Shown here one piece after another: positions 1 to 12,989 of a DNA stretch of 64,000 bases. Position numbers and translations under genes: made by a program. The DNA is from Gavia stellata. Taxonomy: Eukaryota > Chordata > Aves > Gaviiformes > Gaviidae. Each line of letters starts with the position of its first letter. Positions within the stretch are counted from its first letter, which is position 1. The stretch spans positions 6,372,847 to 6,436,846 of the forward strand of contig NC_082599.1 of assembly GCF_030936135.1 (NCBI RefSeq), read 5' to 3'. Under the pieces are notes generated by a model. It ran no database searches, had not been told where the DNA came from, and saw only the letters and a list, made by a program, of their open reading frames with translations.

Positions 1-830
1 CGCCGGGGTCCCCCGCGCCCCCCTCCTGCCCGCCTCGGCGCGGTGCCGGGGGCGGTGGTGCGGGCGGGGCGGGGCGGGGCGGGGCGTCCCGTCGGCCCTG
101 ACTCAGCGCCCCGCCCGGGGGGTGGGGGGGCAGGAAGCCGGGCGGGCCGGGCGCGCGCCGGCCCCGCGCCTGTCACCGCCTGCGTCAGAGCCCGGAGTTT
201 TCCACTGACGAAAAAGGGCAGCGCGGCGCGGCGCGGCGCAGCCCCGGCCCCGGCAGCGGCAGAGCGGGAGGCGCCGCGCCAGGCACCGCCGCTGCAGCCG
301 GAGCCGCCGCGTCGAGACCCGCCGCCGCCGCCGCAGGTAGGGCCCGCCGGGGGCAGCCGGCGTCGGGATGGGGCTGGCGGAGGGCGGCGGCGGCGGCGGG
401 GAGGTCCGCCGCGGGGAGGCTCGGCGCTCCGCCGCCCGGGACTGCGGGGTCGGGGGAGCCGGTGCGCGGCCGTCGGGGGGTCCGGCGCGGTGTCCGGCGC
501 CGTGCTCCACCGTCCGGCGTCCGGTTCGGGGCCAGGGCGGTGCAGGGCCCGGCGCGGTGCTCGGCTGCCGGCGGTCCGGCTCAGAGCCCGCCCCGGTGCC
601 GCGCCGTCGGGGGCTCCGTCTCGCTTCCCCGCCGTCCGGAGCCGGGCGGGCGCGCCGCGGCGGCGCCGTCTGGCCGGGCTGCTGCTGCCCGGGGGCGAGG
701 GGAGCCCGGCGGGGCCGGGGCTGGCCCGGCGGGAGGGTCCGGGACCCCGCGGGGCAGCGGGACCGCGTTCCTCGGGGGGGGCTTCGCTGCTGCCCCGGCC
801 CTCCCGCACTTCCCCCTCGGCAGAAAACGC
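1..830 (+). promoter_or_regulatory. CSRNP1: CpG-island promoter of CSRNP1
   Basis: Very GC-rich, CpG-dense DNA surrounds the first exon. Five overlapping GC boxes (repeated GGGCGGGGC) lie at about 62-86. A perfect AP-1/TRE site TGACTCA is at 99-105, and a TGCGTCAG half-CRE/Maf-like site at 181-188. No TATA box is visible. The Sp1-type array with an AP-1 site fits an inducible early-response gene; factor binding is inferred from motifs only. Confidence 0.75.
190..336 (+). other. CSRNP1: CSRNP1 exon 1 (5'UTR, non-coding)
   Basis: The 3' end is set by a good splice donor, CAG|GTAGGG, after a GCC-repeat run at 320-333. The transcription start is not directly visible; the left edge given here is a guess, placed downstream of the GC boxes and AP-1 site. 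No CSRNP1 coding is present: the first homologous codons are in the next exon at 7291. The long open frames here reflect base composition. Confidence 0.5.
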
Positions 831-3800
831 TGCGCTATCCGTACATGTAGATACCTATCTATTTATCTGGAGTAGCGCGGAGTTTCCCCCCTGTCAGTTA
901 AGGCTCTGCTCCATCTTTACGGCTGCGGTTCCAATTTTCTGATGTTGAAAGAAAGGCGGGGGGGGGCGGGGAGCCTTGCCGGTTCGCTCTTCCCCAAATC
1001 TGCCCGGCTGGAGATGCTTTCCCGTCGCTACAGCAACACCTACCGACGGGCGCACGGATGGACCGACGGACGGGGAGCGGGGCCCCCCCCCTCCCGCCGC
1101 CTCCCGGAATAAAAAATCGGGGCTTTCACTACGCGCTTGAAGGGGAAAAAAAAAAGAAAAAGGGGAAAGAACAACCCTAAGCTACTAAGTTTTTTCAGTA
1201 TGTATTTTTTTTTGCCCCCCCCCCCCCCCGCATCCTCCAAAGTGTCTGTCACCTCCGAGTTACATAATGTCGCTGTAGGAAGAGGCTGACACACAGGGAC
1301 AGCCCTTCCCTACAGCAGCTCTGCCTTACTAACGTCTGGAGTGCCAGCGCCTCGGTGGGATGGAGAGAAAACCCTCCCGGCCATCCACAAACCTCAAAGT
1401 CCTGTCATTTGTTGCAACGAACTCAGCAGCAATTTTTTTTACACCCCCCCTTATTTATTTTATTTTTTCCCCTCTGCCGAGCACTTGGCAGATGAGGCCC
1501 ATCAAGGTTGGGGGGTTTATTTTCGGGATGGTGCGTTTGTTCTCCGCGTGGAGAGACCCTGCAGCTCCCGGCAAGCCTTTAATAATTCAGCGTAGGAAAT
1601 GCGTGCGTATATATAGCAGGCAAGGTAATGCACAGGGTGTACCTACAGGAGGACAAATATGGAAACCTGGTGTGAATTATTCATGAGGTGCAATCAAATA
1701 GAGGATTTTCCTAGACAAAGCACACTTCGCTGTTTTCATATTTATTGCAGCACAATCTGCGCCGAGTACATCTGAACCTCATTTCATTTGGGCCGTGTCA
1801 GATAAACTTTAATGTATTTGCTAATGTTTCTTATTTACCTTTCAAGCTGTCAGTGAGAAATAAGGGCTTGATAGAAAAACCTTGAAAAGCCTTTTTCTTT
1901 CTGGCCTTCTGAAAATCAGTAGATGGAGTAAATGCTTCTGATGCTCTTCCCGGGGAGGGTGTTTTGCCTGTTCAGTCTCTGGCAGGAGAATAAACTCGTG
2001 GTGCTACGAACTGATTCATGCTCCTGCTCGGCGGCACGGGGTACTTCGGGTTTTGCTGTTGCATAGTAGGCAGAGGCTATTTTTAACCTGAGCAAGGTTA
2101 TGAAACCTTAGACCCAGCTGGGTGAAAATAATCTGGTCTGAACTGGAAAGCACAGCTTGCGTGGCTGGGAACACGCGTGGGACCGTCATCCCCCGGAGGG
2201 TCCCGATGGGATGATCCCGCTCGCCTTGGCCCCGGTCAGCCCCGAAATTGGGGAGTGTTGTCATGGTGGAGGCTGTCACAGCGGCGCTGGGGAAACCACT
2301 TAAGTAAATATGCAAAGAATTAAAATAGTTAAATGAACAAGCAATGAATCAGTGTTGATAGCGCGGTGATTATTAAGTAACCCAGAGGCGTTACTGGAAT
2401 CACTGCTGCTGTTAGACATCGAATATCTGGGATAGCTAAACGGGAAGCTCAGCTCCGCACCAGTTCTTGGCGATGCTCGCACCAAGGTCGCCTGACCCGC
2501 AATAAACAGCGGCGTGCAAATAAACGCCGACCCCAAAAACTCCCCCAGGTTTGCTCCGCGAGTCGCGTTCGGAGCTGTACCTGCCTAAAAATATGCGGTG
2601 GTGTTTTTTAAACTAATATTTACTCCGGCTAGACCTGCACAGCCACTGCGGCTCTGGGGGAGGGAGCGGGAGCCGCTCTGACTCAGGGCTCAGCAGAGTT
2701 GTTAACTCGCTCCCGGCGCCCGAGCCCTCGTCCCGGTGTGCTGGGAAGAGTCCAGCTGCAAGCAGACCGCTGTGCTTGTAAAATCGGCAAACCGGCTCAA
2801 AAAGTCACTGGAAAATAAATACTTCTAGTGTGTTGCACTGAGGTTTGGGGTATTTTTTGGGGGGGTTTGTTTTGTTTTTCCCCAAATTGCTTTGCAGAAG
2901 AAAGTTTGCTTTCAATAGCTCACGCACAGATTTGGGATCCTTCCGTTTTTTAGGATGCTCCCCCGATGGAAACCCCAAAAATTAAAATACCCTTGCTCGT
3001 AGGTGTTCTCCTGCAATACCATGGGAGTTGTGGCACAAGCAAACGCAGCCGCTGGACTTGCTGGGAGAAGTTCCCTTTGCTTTGCTTGCACTGCTGCATT
3101 CGCCTGCCCAGTGCAAAGCATACATACGGCCCCAAAACACAACGCCGAAACATCTTCTCCGCGTACTTCTGCACAAAGCCGTGATGCCTCTGTGCAGCCT
3201 CTTACAAATAGACTAACTGGACACTGCTAGGGCTTTTAGTTGCCGCCTTCTGCGCTTGGCTAAACAAATGCCAAACCTTCTTAAATCTAAATTACTCGAA
3301 ATATTTACTGTTGAGACGTCGTCCAAGAGGAGGATAGTTAAAACATTAATTCCTCGCATTCCAGTGTATTAGGGCTTTACCCTGCGACTTGCCGAGCGCC
3401 AGAAATGGGACTTTGCAGATTCAATTCCCTTCCCCCCCAAACTCAACAGCCACCCCCCCCGCTCCCCCCACACAAACTTTAATGCTTTAAAAAGAAAAAA
3501 AAAGAAAAAAAAAAAAAAAAAAGGAGGGAGAGGAAAAGAAAGGAATGCACATCTGGGCTAAATATTTGTTAGAAAGTATTCCCAGGATAGTGGGAGTTCT
3601 GGTGCCAGAGAGGAATTCCTGCGGGTTTGATCCATTGCATTATGTACTTGTTCCAAAAGCTGTTTTCAGTAAAATAGATGAGTAAGAACTCTTAGCCAAG
3701 AACAGAATGTCTTTTTTGGCAACTAAAAGGAAGATAGGATTATTTTATTTCAGGTTATGTAAAAAAAAAAAAAAAAGGAGAAGGTGGTAAAATCCTGTGC

Positions 3801-6800
3801 TCGGTGGTGCCTGCAGAGTTGCAATGGCAAGCACAGATATATAGATATATATACGTGGGGTTTTTTTCATGCTGCTGTGCACATTTTTGTGACTTCTTTG
3901 TAAGACATCAATGTGGATTTAAGACTACTTGCGGAATTACTGCAATTAAAATATCCTCACTGTGTCTGAATTGGCCCCTGGGTTTTTTTGGCTGACCGGC
4001 CAGCGGTTTCGGCGACATGGCTCTCAAGGCAGCGTCCAAATCGCTGGCGTGAATTCTGCTGCCAAGTGCCGGAGCTAGGAGGGGAGGAGAGGATCGTCTT
4101 TGCCTTGACAGCGAAACCCCCGTCTGGAGGATTTTTTGGGGGATGGATACAAGTAGACAGCGGTGGGTGCAGCCCCACTACATCCGCGTATCGCTCCTGA
4201 GAAGGATTTGAAAACTTGACCTGGAAAACGTCGCAGCTGTAAATCAGCAAAGAGGGGGAAGGCGTTACAGGGGAAAATTAATGTGTTTTGGCTGGTGGGC
4301 AACAGGTTCACCAGCTTTTTCCCATTAATTGAGAATCATGTTTGCACGACACCTACTTTGCATTAACAAAACAATAGGTGTTTTGAATAAGACAGCGTGC
4401 CAAAGGTGTGTTTTTTCTGTGCATTTGGCTTATTCTCGAAGATGGGAGATGCACACACCTCTCTTCATGGTAGATGGGAGATACACACACCTCCCTTCAT
4501 CCTTCTGCCAGACATGGCTGATCAGCAATGATAGTATTTTAGAAAAACAATACAAAAAAAAATAAAATTGCACCATCTTATACACAGCTTGCCTTGGCTC
4601 TGGCTTGGTGTCTGTGTTAATTCGGTTAGCTCGCTTGAGGAAAAAACGCTTTGTTTTTCCTTGCGGTGTGGTTTGGGGGGAGGCGACGCGGCTCGTGATG
4701 AGCACTGTTGGGTTTGCAGGCGACCTGAGCGTCAGGGCTGCATCGCTCTGCAGCATCGCAGCGTTCACCTTCTCACTTCTCTGGGAGTCCTGCGGACCAG
4801 GTAAATCCCGGTAGAAACGGGTGCTGCCTGGGGTTTTTATTTTTAGTCCGGACCTGGGAGTTATCCTGGTTTCAGCGGTGTGACCTTGGCTGCTCCACCA
4901 CCCTCCGGTGTCTCCCGCGAGGCTTGGATGTGGTCAGCATCGCATCTCTGAGGGCGTTTGCTGTTGGACGCGTGTCCTACGGGCGTTTTGGGGAGCTGGT
5001 TTCTCCCTCCCTTGGCTAGACAGTGGGATCCTTCACCGCCGGCGGCGGAGGTGTCCTTTGGAGCAGCAAGCGGTTGCTCTGCGGTGCAAACTGATGCTCT
5101 TTGAAGCCATGTGTGGGGTTTTTTTTGCAAAGTTTTTGGCCGCACCGGGTGGACGAAGGGGTCAGCTGGGATGAGTGAACCTCTGGCTGCAGCCCAGGCT
5201 TTGATTCGGACCCCTGCCATGGATTTGGAGGGTTTCTTTGCTCCTGGTTGTTTCTTAAAGCAAATGTGAGACAGAGCAGAAGGCACACACAAAAAAAAGA
5301 ACAATAATAATAAAAATAAAAGGTTTGTAAAGGCAGCCAAGTAGCTGGTTTGAGTGTCGTGGCTGCCTGCGAGCTCGCGCAGGCAGGAAAGGGGTTAATC
5401 CAGGTGTCAGGTAGGACATGTGCTGCTGAGGCTGGAGGGTGGCCAAATCCACCTTCTCCCCATCTGTTTTGGATTAAGGCCAAAAAAACAACAACCCCTC
5501 AGTGGCAAAACCACCTGCAGCTCCAGAGCTGCCGAGGAGGAGGAGGAGGAGGAGGGATGGAGGGGATGGCCTCTCCCTGGCCCCCAGCTTTGGGGGGCTG
5601 TGGGGGATGCAGCAACCCCATAGGCGTGCGTTGCAGTGACTGATTAACTTCTTCAGGCTGAGGAACTGCTTCATCCAGGGATTTTTTTGGCCTTTTAGGG
5701 GACTATTGTCTCCTGGGAAGCTGTTGGTAAACATCATTAAGGAGGGCTGGCGTAGGGCTTTGAAGGCACCGCGTGTGCTCCCGTCCTGCTACGTGTTACC
5801 GTGCGGCGCTGTGGAGGTACCACAAATCCCTTCCTTAGGAGGGTTTGAAGCCGGTGTGGCTTCTGTGCCGCCCGCTCAGGGCTGTCAGGAGGGCGGGTTT
5901 GGTGGTTTGTTTTTTTTTTTTCCTCTTCAGACACTTAAATTAACTTCAGACATGCAAAAGAGTGTGAGAAAGTGCTACGGTTACAAAGAACAAATTTGGC
6001 CGGTGGAGGAGTTTCAGCCGGCGTGAGGGGATGGGGACCGGGTGTCTGGCACCCCCGTATCGGGACTGTCACCATCCTGGGGCTGTATGTGGCTGTCCCA
6101 ACATCATCCAAATCTTAGGGATGCTTTAGGTTTTGTGCATTACCTCTGGTTTTACTGAAGCACCGGGGTGGCTGGTAGCATCCCTCCTGGCTGGAGGGAG
6201 TTTCTGGGCTGGGGCTGCACCTCTCCCACCCCATGGTTGTGCCTTACAGCCCGGTGGGATGGGGTCAGAGCAAGTCACTCCTCCGGCAGCAGCCTGGTTC
6301 TCAGCTTTGCGTATGGCTCACTGGCTTCAGAAGAAGCTGGCAGTGACTTCTGCAGAAGCAGGGGGCATCTGGTGCCATGTTGCCAGCATCTAAAAGGAGA
6401 AATGGTCCATCGTCTATGCAAGAGCATCCCAGGTTAGGTGGGCTCTGATATCCGTTAGACTGATGTAGGCAATATGTACAGCTTTGTGCAATTTCAGGAG
6501 ACAAAAAACCCACAAACTTTATGAAAGTAAAGGTTAAAAAAACGTGCAACAAAGTTATTTTTGGTTTTCCTTTTTTTTTTTTTCTTGAGATGAGCAGGGT
6601 AAAAGCATGCAGGAAACTTAGGAATCTAGGCAAGTACAGAGCTCCTTTGTTTTTAATTAGCTGCGTTGTTTTTAATTGCTACTATGCTTGATACATAACC
6701 AAGCCTAAACAAGAATAGCTTATTGAATGGGGGACTGACTATGAAAGGCACCGTGAGGAGAAGGGCTGTTCTTCACAGTTGATATATTTGTATTTCAGTG

Positions 6801-7266
6801 CTTCATTTAATAAGTCTGTTTCCCCAGGGGGCTGTAGCAAGTAAATCATGCCAACAGATTGTTCTCTGCAAACTGGCTTGTTTTTGTAATTAGCAAGACG
6901 TTAAAGCTGTAACTGCATAGAAAGCGATCTGGGTAAGGAGTTAACATAAAAGAATTAGTAAGCAAAATGTAATACTTATTGTTTGATAACTTTTGTGTTG
7001 ATTGAATTGGTTTCTGGACAGTTTGTTGTCTGTGATAGTTGGGTTTTCTGCAGCGTTGTAAAATGGGAGAGAAATTCAGCAGGTGTGCCCAGCGAGGGTA
7101 ATAAGGTATGGGTTTTTTGGGGGGAGAGCACTTTTTGGGGCTCACACCTGCATGGCCAGGTGGACCTGGTGGAGAAGTCTTGCTGGGGGTTAAAGCCATC
7201 CTGCTCATCACCAGAAACTGCCAGTATTTCCCTCGCTTTATTTTGCTTTTCTCCTTTGTTTTCCAG
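337..7266 (+). other. CSRNP1: CSRNP1 intron 1
   Basis: A 6.9 kb intron with a GC-rich 5' part. It holds an A-rich tract at 3485-3522, a 32-bp imperfect tandem duplication at 4441-4503 (unit starts GATGGGAGATGCACACACCT) and a GGA repeat at 5534-5555. No coding exon of any recognised gene was seen on either strand. It ends in the acceptor TTTGTTTTCCAG at 7255-7266. Confidence 0.7.
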
Positions 7267-7462
7267 TTATATGAAAAATACGGCGTCACCATGAGCGGAG
7301 TACTGAAAAGGAAGTACGAAGAGCTGGGGGATGACAGCACCTACTGCTCCTCCTCCTCCTGCTCCCCCCTCTCCTCCTCGGCGTCCTCAGGCTGGGAGTC
7401 AGACGAGGAGAGCTCCCGTGGAGAGCCCAAGCCCAGCTCTGCCTTAACGCCCAGCTTCACCC
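7267..7462 (+). CDS. CSRNP1: CSRNP1 exon 2 (first coding exon)
   Basis: The acceptor is CCAG|TTATATG and the donor CACCC|GTGAGT. It has 24 nt of 5'UTR, then ATG at 7291. It codes residues 1-57 plus one base: the Ser-rich, acidic N-terminus ending in SFT, with the following Pro split across the intron. Confidence 0.93.
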
Positions 7463-10400
7463 GTGAGTATCTCCGGAAGCCCCTTTCCCGGGATCAGACA
7501 TGCCCACGCATGGGTTTTTTGTAGCATGGTGGTGGGTCATCACCTCTGTCCATGCAGAGACCCCCTTAGAGCACATCTTCAGGGGTGGAAGTGGCCGTAA
7601 CACCAGCTCCCTATCGTTACACCAATTTATCTTGTTTTTATAATCAGCCAGCATCTTCAGGGGAGACTTTCTCAGCCCTTCCTCCCAGCATTTATCATTC
7701 CTTTATAATGTTTTTGCTGAAGCCCAAATTTCTAGGAATAGAAACCCAAGGACCTGGGTGTGCAGAGACATGCTGGTGCCTCCGAGCCAGTGCTGTAGGA
7801 CCATCCCTCAGTCCCCTGTGAAGCTATTCCATAGGCAAAAACTAAACGAACAGCAAAGGCCCATAACACTGGTTTTTAAAAATGATTAACCAGTAGCATA
7901 ATTACCATTTCAGAACTCGTTTCCTACGTAAGTTGGGTACTTTGCCAAAGAACATGACACGTTTGACATTGCCTCCGCTGTTAGTGCAGATAAATGCTAT
8001 TTTGTTTTCCCGGCAATATCAGTTTTGAGAGCTTTTAGAAAAACACACAGAAGACAAGGTTGTAAAATCCTTCATCTGCCAGGCGAAGGGCAAAATAAAA
8101 AATACAATAGGGAAACATCTTCACGGAGGAGAAAGAGTCCAACCTAGTAAATTATACTGAACACCCACTGTATATAGCAGTTAAGGTCCGCTTAGCAGAC
8201 ATACACAAATATGCAGTGGTCTGAAAAGGCTTTAGAAGTCTTGTAATAATAAAGAGTCTCATTCTTGCTTGTCTTCCCAGGTTTTGTGACAAAACAATGA
8301 ACTTTTTGTATTCTCTGGCTCAATTGGAAAAGGGTCAGGAATGGGAAAACAATTTCGGAGGGGGGGTGTGGGGAGGGAGAAGCAAATGCCAAAGTGCAGC
8401 AGCTCAGCCGATAGATGATTGCGGTGGTTAACTTGCCTTTTGATAAAGAGCTAATGTTTTAGAAGATTGAGTAAAGGTTATTATGAAAATGCAACGCGCA
8501 GTGCAAAGATATCATCAAAGCGACTGCAGAGCCCAGTGTGAAACCCTCAGCTATTTAGCAGAAGCTGCTGACGCAGCTGGGTGAACACTACTTTTTTTTC
8601 ACATGAAACTGAAATGCTATATTTTGGCAAGCGAAACTTGTGAAATGTGGGTGCGAGAGCAAGCGAGACTTGTGAAACTGTCCGGTCTTGCACTTTCCCA
8701 GCCTTCGGGACCAGCCAAACCAGCCGAGCCCCTCGGGTTTTCGGCAGTCCTTTCGGTTGGCTCCCCGCAGTAGGGCTGCCTGTGGCTCTGCCATCCGAAG
8801 AGCAAGGCTCGGATGCCAGCTCTGCGGGAGTCACCCGTCCTTTCTGGGTTATTTTTTCCCACATTCTCCATGGTGGCAACCACGACATCCACGCGCCAGC
8901 AGAGAATGGGACCAAAAAACCCCACCACTGAATTTGCGCGTAGCTGACTCTCGTTCCTGACATGCTCGTGCAGCAGAAAAAGCAGCTCTGTAACCCAGTG
9001 CCGCTGCGTTCCGCTTTGCTTTCCATGGCCAGCTACGTTCGTGGAAACTCATTGACTCTGAAACTGCTCTGGCTAATTAGTCCACCTCCATCTGCTACGT
9101 TTGCACGTGCAAATGTGCAGAACCAGGTATCTCTGGAGAGGCTCGGCTTTAAATGGTGTGTAGCATGTTTCAGCGGTTTAAGATAAACCAGAGTCATGTA
9201 CTGGCCATGTTTACCCTGGGATCACCTGCATAAAGATTAACATCTTTACAGCTGCTCTCAAATGAGTCTCTTGAGAATAAACTATAGATTCATAGTTCCT
9301 CCCAGTGGATGGTGAAAGGAAGTACCAGAAAAACAGACGATTTGGCTATTTTCTGCCCTGCCCCAAAAGCTGGAGCCACGCAGCGCTGGAGTGTCGGTGC
9401 TCCGGCATCCCGGGAGCAGACCATGAGCTCCTGAACGTGGGGCAGGGTGTTGGGTTTAGAGCAATACGGGCATGTAGGGTGGTTTGTTCCTTGTTCGTTG
9501 TGCTCTGCTGCACGTGAAGAATAAGCAAATGTATGTTTCCTGGAGGAAGTCAAACAGGAAAGAGAAGCAGCAGCCGTATTTTAGGGTGAATCTGATCAGT
9601 GACTCTGATGCATTGGGACTTGGCTTTGCTTCCTCTCCATCCTCATCCCACCTTTGAAGTGTTAGATCCTAAAACACCAGAAGCCATCAAGTGATGTTGT
9701 AACAGTGTCCCATCACGTCCCTGTTGAGAGAGTAATTGCAAATCCTGCCTGTTTGTAATATTTACAGCCTGTTCGTCATATTTCTATCCTCTCTGCAGGA
9801 CGGCGGTACTGACTTCGTGCTTACCTTTTTTTTTTTCTTCCCCCATTTTTAGCCACGTCTATCCTGAAGAAATCCAAGCGACTAAAGAAGAACAATGTGG
9901 AGTTTGACCGGGTCACTGTGTTTTACTTCCCACGCTGCCAGGGGTTCACGAGCGTGCCTAGTCGCGGGGGCTGTACCCTGGGGATGGTGAGCAAACACAG
10001 CTCCTCGCGGCAGTTCACGCTAGCGGAGTTTTCAAAGGAGCAGGAAAACGTTCGTCGGGAGAAACTTGAAGAGAAATTAAAGGAGGAGAAGTTGGAAGCG
10101 TTGAAATGGAAAGTGAGTAGGAGCGTGGGGCTGGGTTGGTGAGGAGCTGGTAGATGTCGTTAGTTAATGGCCAGTTTTTAGTAGGAGCCTCTCTGAGACT
10201 GGGGGGCATTGGTCCTTAACCTTGTTGAGGTCTACAAAAAACACAGGCTCTGGTGTGGGATTTTCAGCTCAGTTCTCCACCTTTGAAAAGTGATGGAAAA
10301 GACACTGAACTCCATGTGTCAGGTGTCTGTCAGGTCTTTGGAGGAGGCTCTGACACAGATTTTGGTCCTAGGGTTGGCCACTGCGGGGGCCAGACCTTTC

Positions 10401-12989
10401 CTTTCTTGTTTCTCCTGACCTGGGGGTGCTGATGGCTCTGTGTACCTGATAGGTCCCTAACGCTTTGCCGTTTTTTTGCCCTCAGCTAACCATGAACGGT
10501 ACGAAGGAGTCAGAGGAGGCCAACCAGCTCACCATTGAAGACATCTCCGACGACGACATCGATGTCAGCAACGTGGACCTGGAGGACGGCTTCTTCCTCC
10601 AGCCCTACCCCGCCAAGAAGAGACGCGCGCTGCTGAAAGCCGTGGGGGTGAAGAAGATTGACAAGGAGGAGAAGCGGGAGCTGCACAACATCCGCCTGTC
10701 CCGGGAGGACTGCGGCTGCGACTGCCGGGAGGTCTGCGACCCGGAGAGCTGCAGCTGCAGCTTGGCAGGGATTAAGTGTCAGGTACTGCCCTCGCCTCTG
10801 GGCACGGGAAAAGCCGGGGGGTGGGTGCGGTGGGGGGGTGGTTTAAGCAAGCAGGACAGAGTTAGGGCAGCCTGTATAATGCATCTGTTCCCACCTGCGC
10901 TCGGAGCGAAGCAGGTGAAAAAAGCTCTTGGAGATGCTTCCCAGGCTGTGAAGCAGATGCTGCTTGAAAGTGGTTTAATGGGCATGGTGGTGTTGGTTGA
11001 TGGTTGGACTTGATGATCTTACAGGTCTTTTCCAACCATAGTGATTCTGTCCGCTTCCCAAATCACAGGTGCAGCCGTCCACACGCTGCCGTTGCATCCG
11101 TGGGGATGTGCCTGAGCCTGCAGCGTGAATGCACTCGCCCTGTCCGTCCCCATGAGACCCATGCCTGCTCGGTCTCCTGTTGGAGATGGGCCTCATGGGA
11201 ATGTCTTGGCAAACAAAAGCTTCTCGCTCCTCACGCGAGGCTGCGATATCCCTTCCTCCCCCTAGTTTTATTTTTGATTTTTTTTTTCCCCCTTGGTGTG
11301 TATCACAACTCCCAGCGCGCTCAGGCGAAGGTGGGAGTGTCAGCTGAGCGTCAGCCCACAGCTAGCTGCGCAGACCACCTGCAAAGTGGGATAATCCCTC
11401 TATAGTCTATTAGCTTATTATTTTTTTTACATTTTTTAATGGGTGCCTGCCCAGCTGTGTTGGGGGAGCCATATTCCCTATTCGGGGGGCCGCTCGCTCC
11501 CTTGATGCCGTGGTTGCAGGCTGGGGGTGGTGTAGGGTGGGTGCGCACAGGCGGATGGGTGCGCACAGGCAGACGGGTGCTCCATGTGCGTGTCACAGCC
11601 CCCCTCTAGCGGCTGCTGATAACAGGGACGTAAACGTGACGCAGATGCCTCTTGAGCAATTTGTCCTTGTCTCAGTGAGGGGCAGAAGCTCATGATATGG
11701 ATCAGGTATTAAATATCATGATGCAATATATAAAAACTCATGTTTGCCCCTTTATGTCTCCTTTTGGAGCATTATATTTTGCTTTTTTTGGAACCTTTCA
11801 ACTTTCTTCAGTTGTACTGAAATCCAACTTTTTTATGACAACCCTTCAAAAGAGCAGGGTGTCTTTTATTACTGCTTTTCTTTAATCTGCTTTTAAACCC
11901 CTCAGCTGTTACTTGGCTTCTCAGGGCGGGTGAGTCGCGTGCGGTTTCGCTTTTGTGCCGCTGGGTTCAGTCCTAACCCTCCGCCTCTGCTTCTCCCCAC
12001 ACCAGATGGATCACACCTCCTTCCCCTGCGGCTGCACCAAGGACGGCTGCGGCAACACTGAGGGCAGGATCGAGTTCAACCAGGCCCGCGTGCAGACCCA
12101 CTTCATCCACACCATCATGAAGCTGGAGCTGGAAAAGCAGCAGCAGAGTAGCGAGAAGGTGGTAGAGTCTGAGCCCCCTTTTCGGGAGCGGCTCCCGCCC
12201 TTGGGATGTGCAGCAGGGAAGGGCTCTTTGGAGGAGCGTGCCGTGCCACTGGCACCCGCCTTCCAGTTCAGCCCCGACCTGGAGGCCCTGGGGGAGAACA
12301 GCTGCAGCAGTGACATGACGGACTCCTCCATCTCCTCCCACCCCAGCGAGGACTTGGAGGAGCCCTACGAGAGCCTCCCCTCCGACAAGTCCCAGTCAGA
12401 TGTGGACGACGATGGCTTGGCACGCATCCTCCACTTCAACGACTCGGATGCTGAGGAAGAGGGTGGCCGTGGCCAGGGTGACCTGAGCTGCTTCCACCCC
12501 ACCGACTTCTTCATCGAGGACCACAGTGGTGAGGCCAAGCCTGTCCCTAGCCACTTGTCCCACCTCTCCGAGTGCCTGGATGAGAACGCCAACCAGGATG
12601 GTGGAGGTTTGTTGGAGGACGCTGCCCATGCACGGTGCGATGGGCTGTCCTGCTGCGCCTCATCCCCAGCCGAGCCCTGCTCCAAGAGCTACGCCGACCT
12701 CAGCCTTTCCTCTGACTCCTTGGATTTCTTCCAGTCCTTCTCGGACTATAACTTGGGACCCCTTTACAACTCCTTAAAGGAGTACGAGAACCTTGACAAC
12801 TTCTCAGCGTTACAGTTACAATTGCCTAATTTCCCTGGCTTCCCTCAAGCTGGAGATCAGGGCTCCTGTTTCTTGGAGTCCCTCATCGGTTTGTCCGAAT
12901 CTGTCCCCGAAACCCCGGCCCCTTTCACAGACAATCAACTTTTGGAGGATGCCATCAAGTCATCGCTGATGGAGACGGTGAAAGTCTGA
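7291..12989 (+). CDS. CSRNP1: CSRNP1: cysteine/serine-rich nuclear protein 1 (AXUD1)
   Basis: Spliced coding sequence: 7291-7462, 9853-10112, 10486-10782, 12006-12989. Together this is 1713 nt coding 570 aa, all junctions GT-AG and frame-consistent. CSRNP proteins are nuclear transcriptional regulators; CSRNP1 is known as an AXIN1-induced, growth-limiting early gene. Visible features are a Ser-rich, acidic N-terminus (about 25-45), a basic patch [10 protein letters not shown] (63-72), the family block [18 protein letters not shown] (81-98), a charged helix (about 118-144), an acidic stretch around [11 protein letters not shown], a cysteine-rich region [16 protein letters not shown] continuing to [10 protein letters not shown] (about 217-260), and a long Ser/Asp-rich tail with SSDMTDSS. 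The Met at 7291 is chosen because it aligns with the family start ([12 protein letters not shown] here). Length is near the mammalian protein. CSRNP2/3 are the alternatives; gene order with TTC21A and GORASP1 and the divergent tail favour CSRNP1. Confidence 0.96.
7463..9852 (+). other. CSRNP1: CSRNP1 intron 2
   Basis: 2.4 kb of intron with no recognised repeat or second gene. The 7900-8550 part is AT-rich and low in repeats and could hold regulatory sequence, but nothing specific can be named. Confidence 0.6.
9853..10112 (+). CDS. CSRNP1: CSRNP1 exon 3
   Basis: Acceptor TTTTTAG|CCACG and donor AAA|GTGAGT. It codes residues 58-144: SILKKSKR, the conserved FYFPRCQGF block, and the Lys/Glu-rich helix ending EALKWK. 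Confidence 0.95.
10113..10485 (+). other. CSRNP1: CSRNP1 intron 3
   Basis: A short 373-base intron between a GTGAGT donor and a CTCAG acceptor preceded by a T tract. Nothing else was seen in it. Confidence 0.7.
10486..10782 (+). CDS. CSRNP1: CSRNP1 exon 4
   Basis: Acceptor CCCTCAG|CTAACC and donor TGTCAG|GTACTG. It is exactly 99 codons (145-243): the acidic block, [16 protein letters not shown], and the first half of the cysteine-rich domain ending SLAGIKCQ. Confidence 0.95.
10970..11052 (+). mobile_element. CR1 LINE, 3' tail fragment in CSRNP1 intron 4
   Basis: It carries the CR1 3' signature: GGCATGGTGGTGTTGG, GGTTGGACTTGATGATC and CAGGTCTTTTCCAACC, ending ATTCTGT. It is about 80 bases, extremely 5'-truncated, in the sense direction of CSRNP1. 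Confidence 0.85.
11535..11580. repeat. 18-bp tandem duplication in CSRNP1 intron 4
   Basis: Two copies of an 18-base unit starting GGGTGCGCACAGGC lie head to tail, followed by part of a third. It is a small local minisatellite with no other meaning visible. Confidence 0.6.

Noticed and set aside
43-942. 299-codon open frame and overlapping frames on both strands at the left end
   Set aside because: They are Gly/Arg/Ala/Pro-rich, sit in a CpG island and cross the exon 1 donor; composition explains them.
11973-12685. Antisense frames of 77-122 codons over CSRNP1 exon 5
   Set aside because: They are shadows of the GC-rich coding exon, with no start context or splice support.
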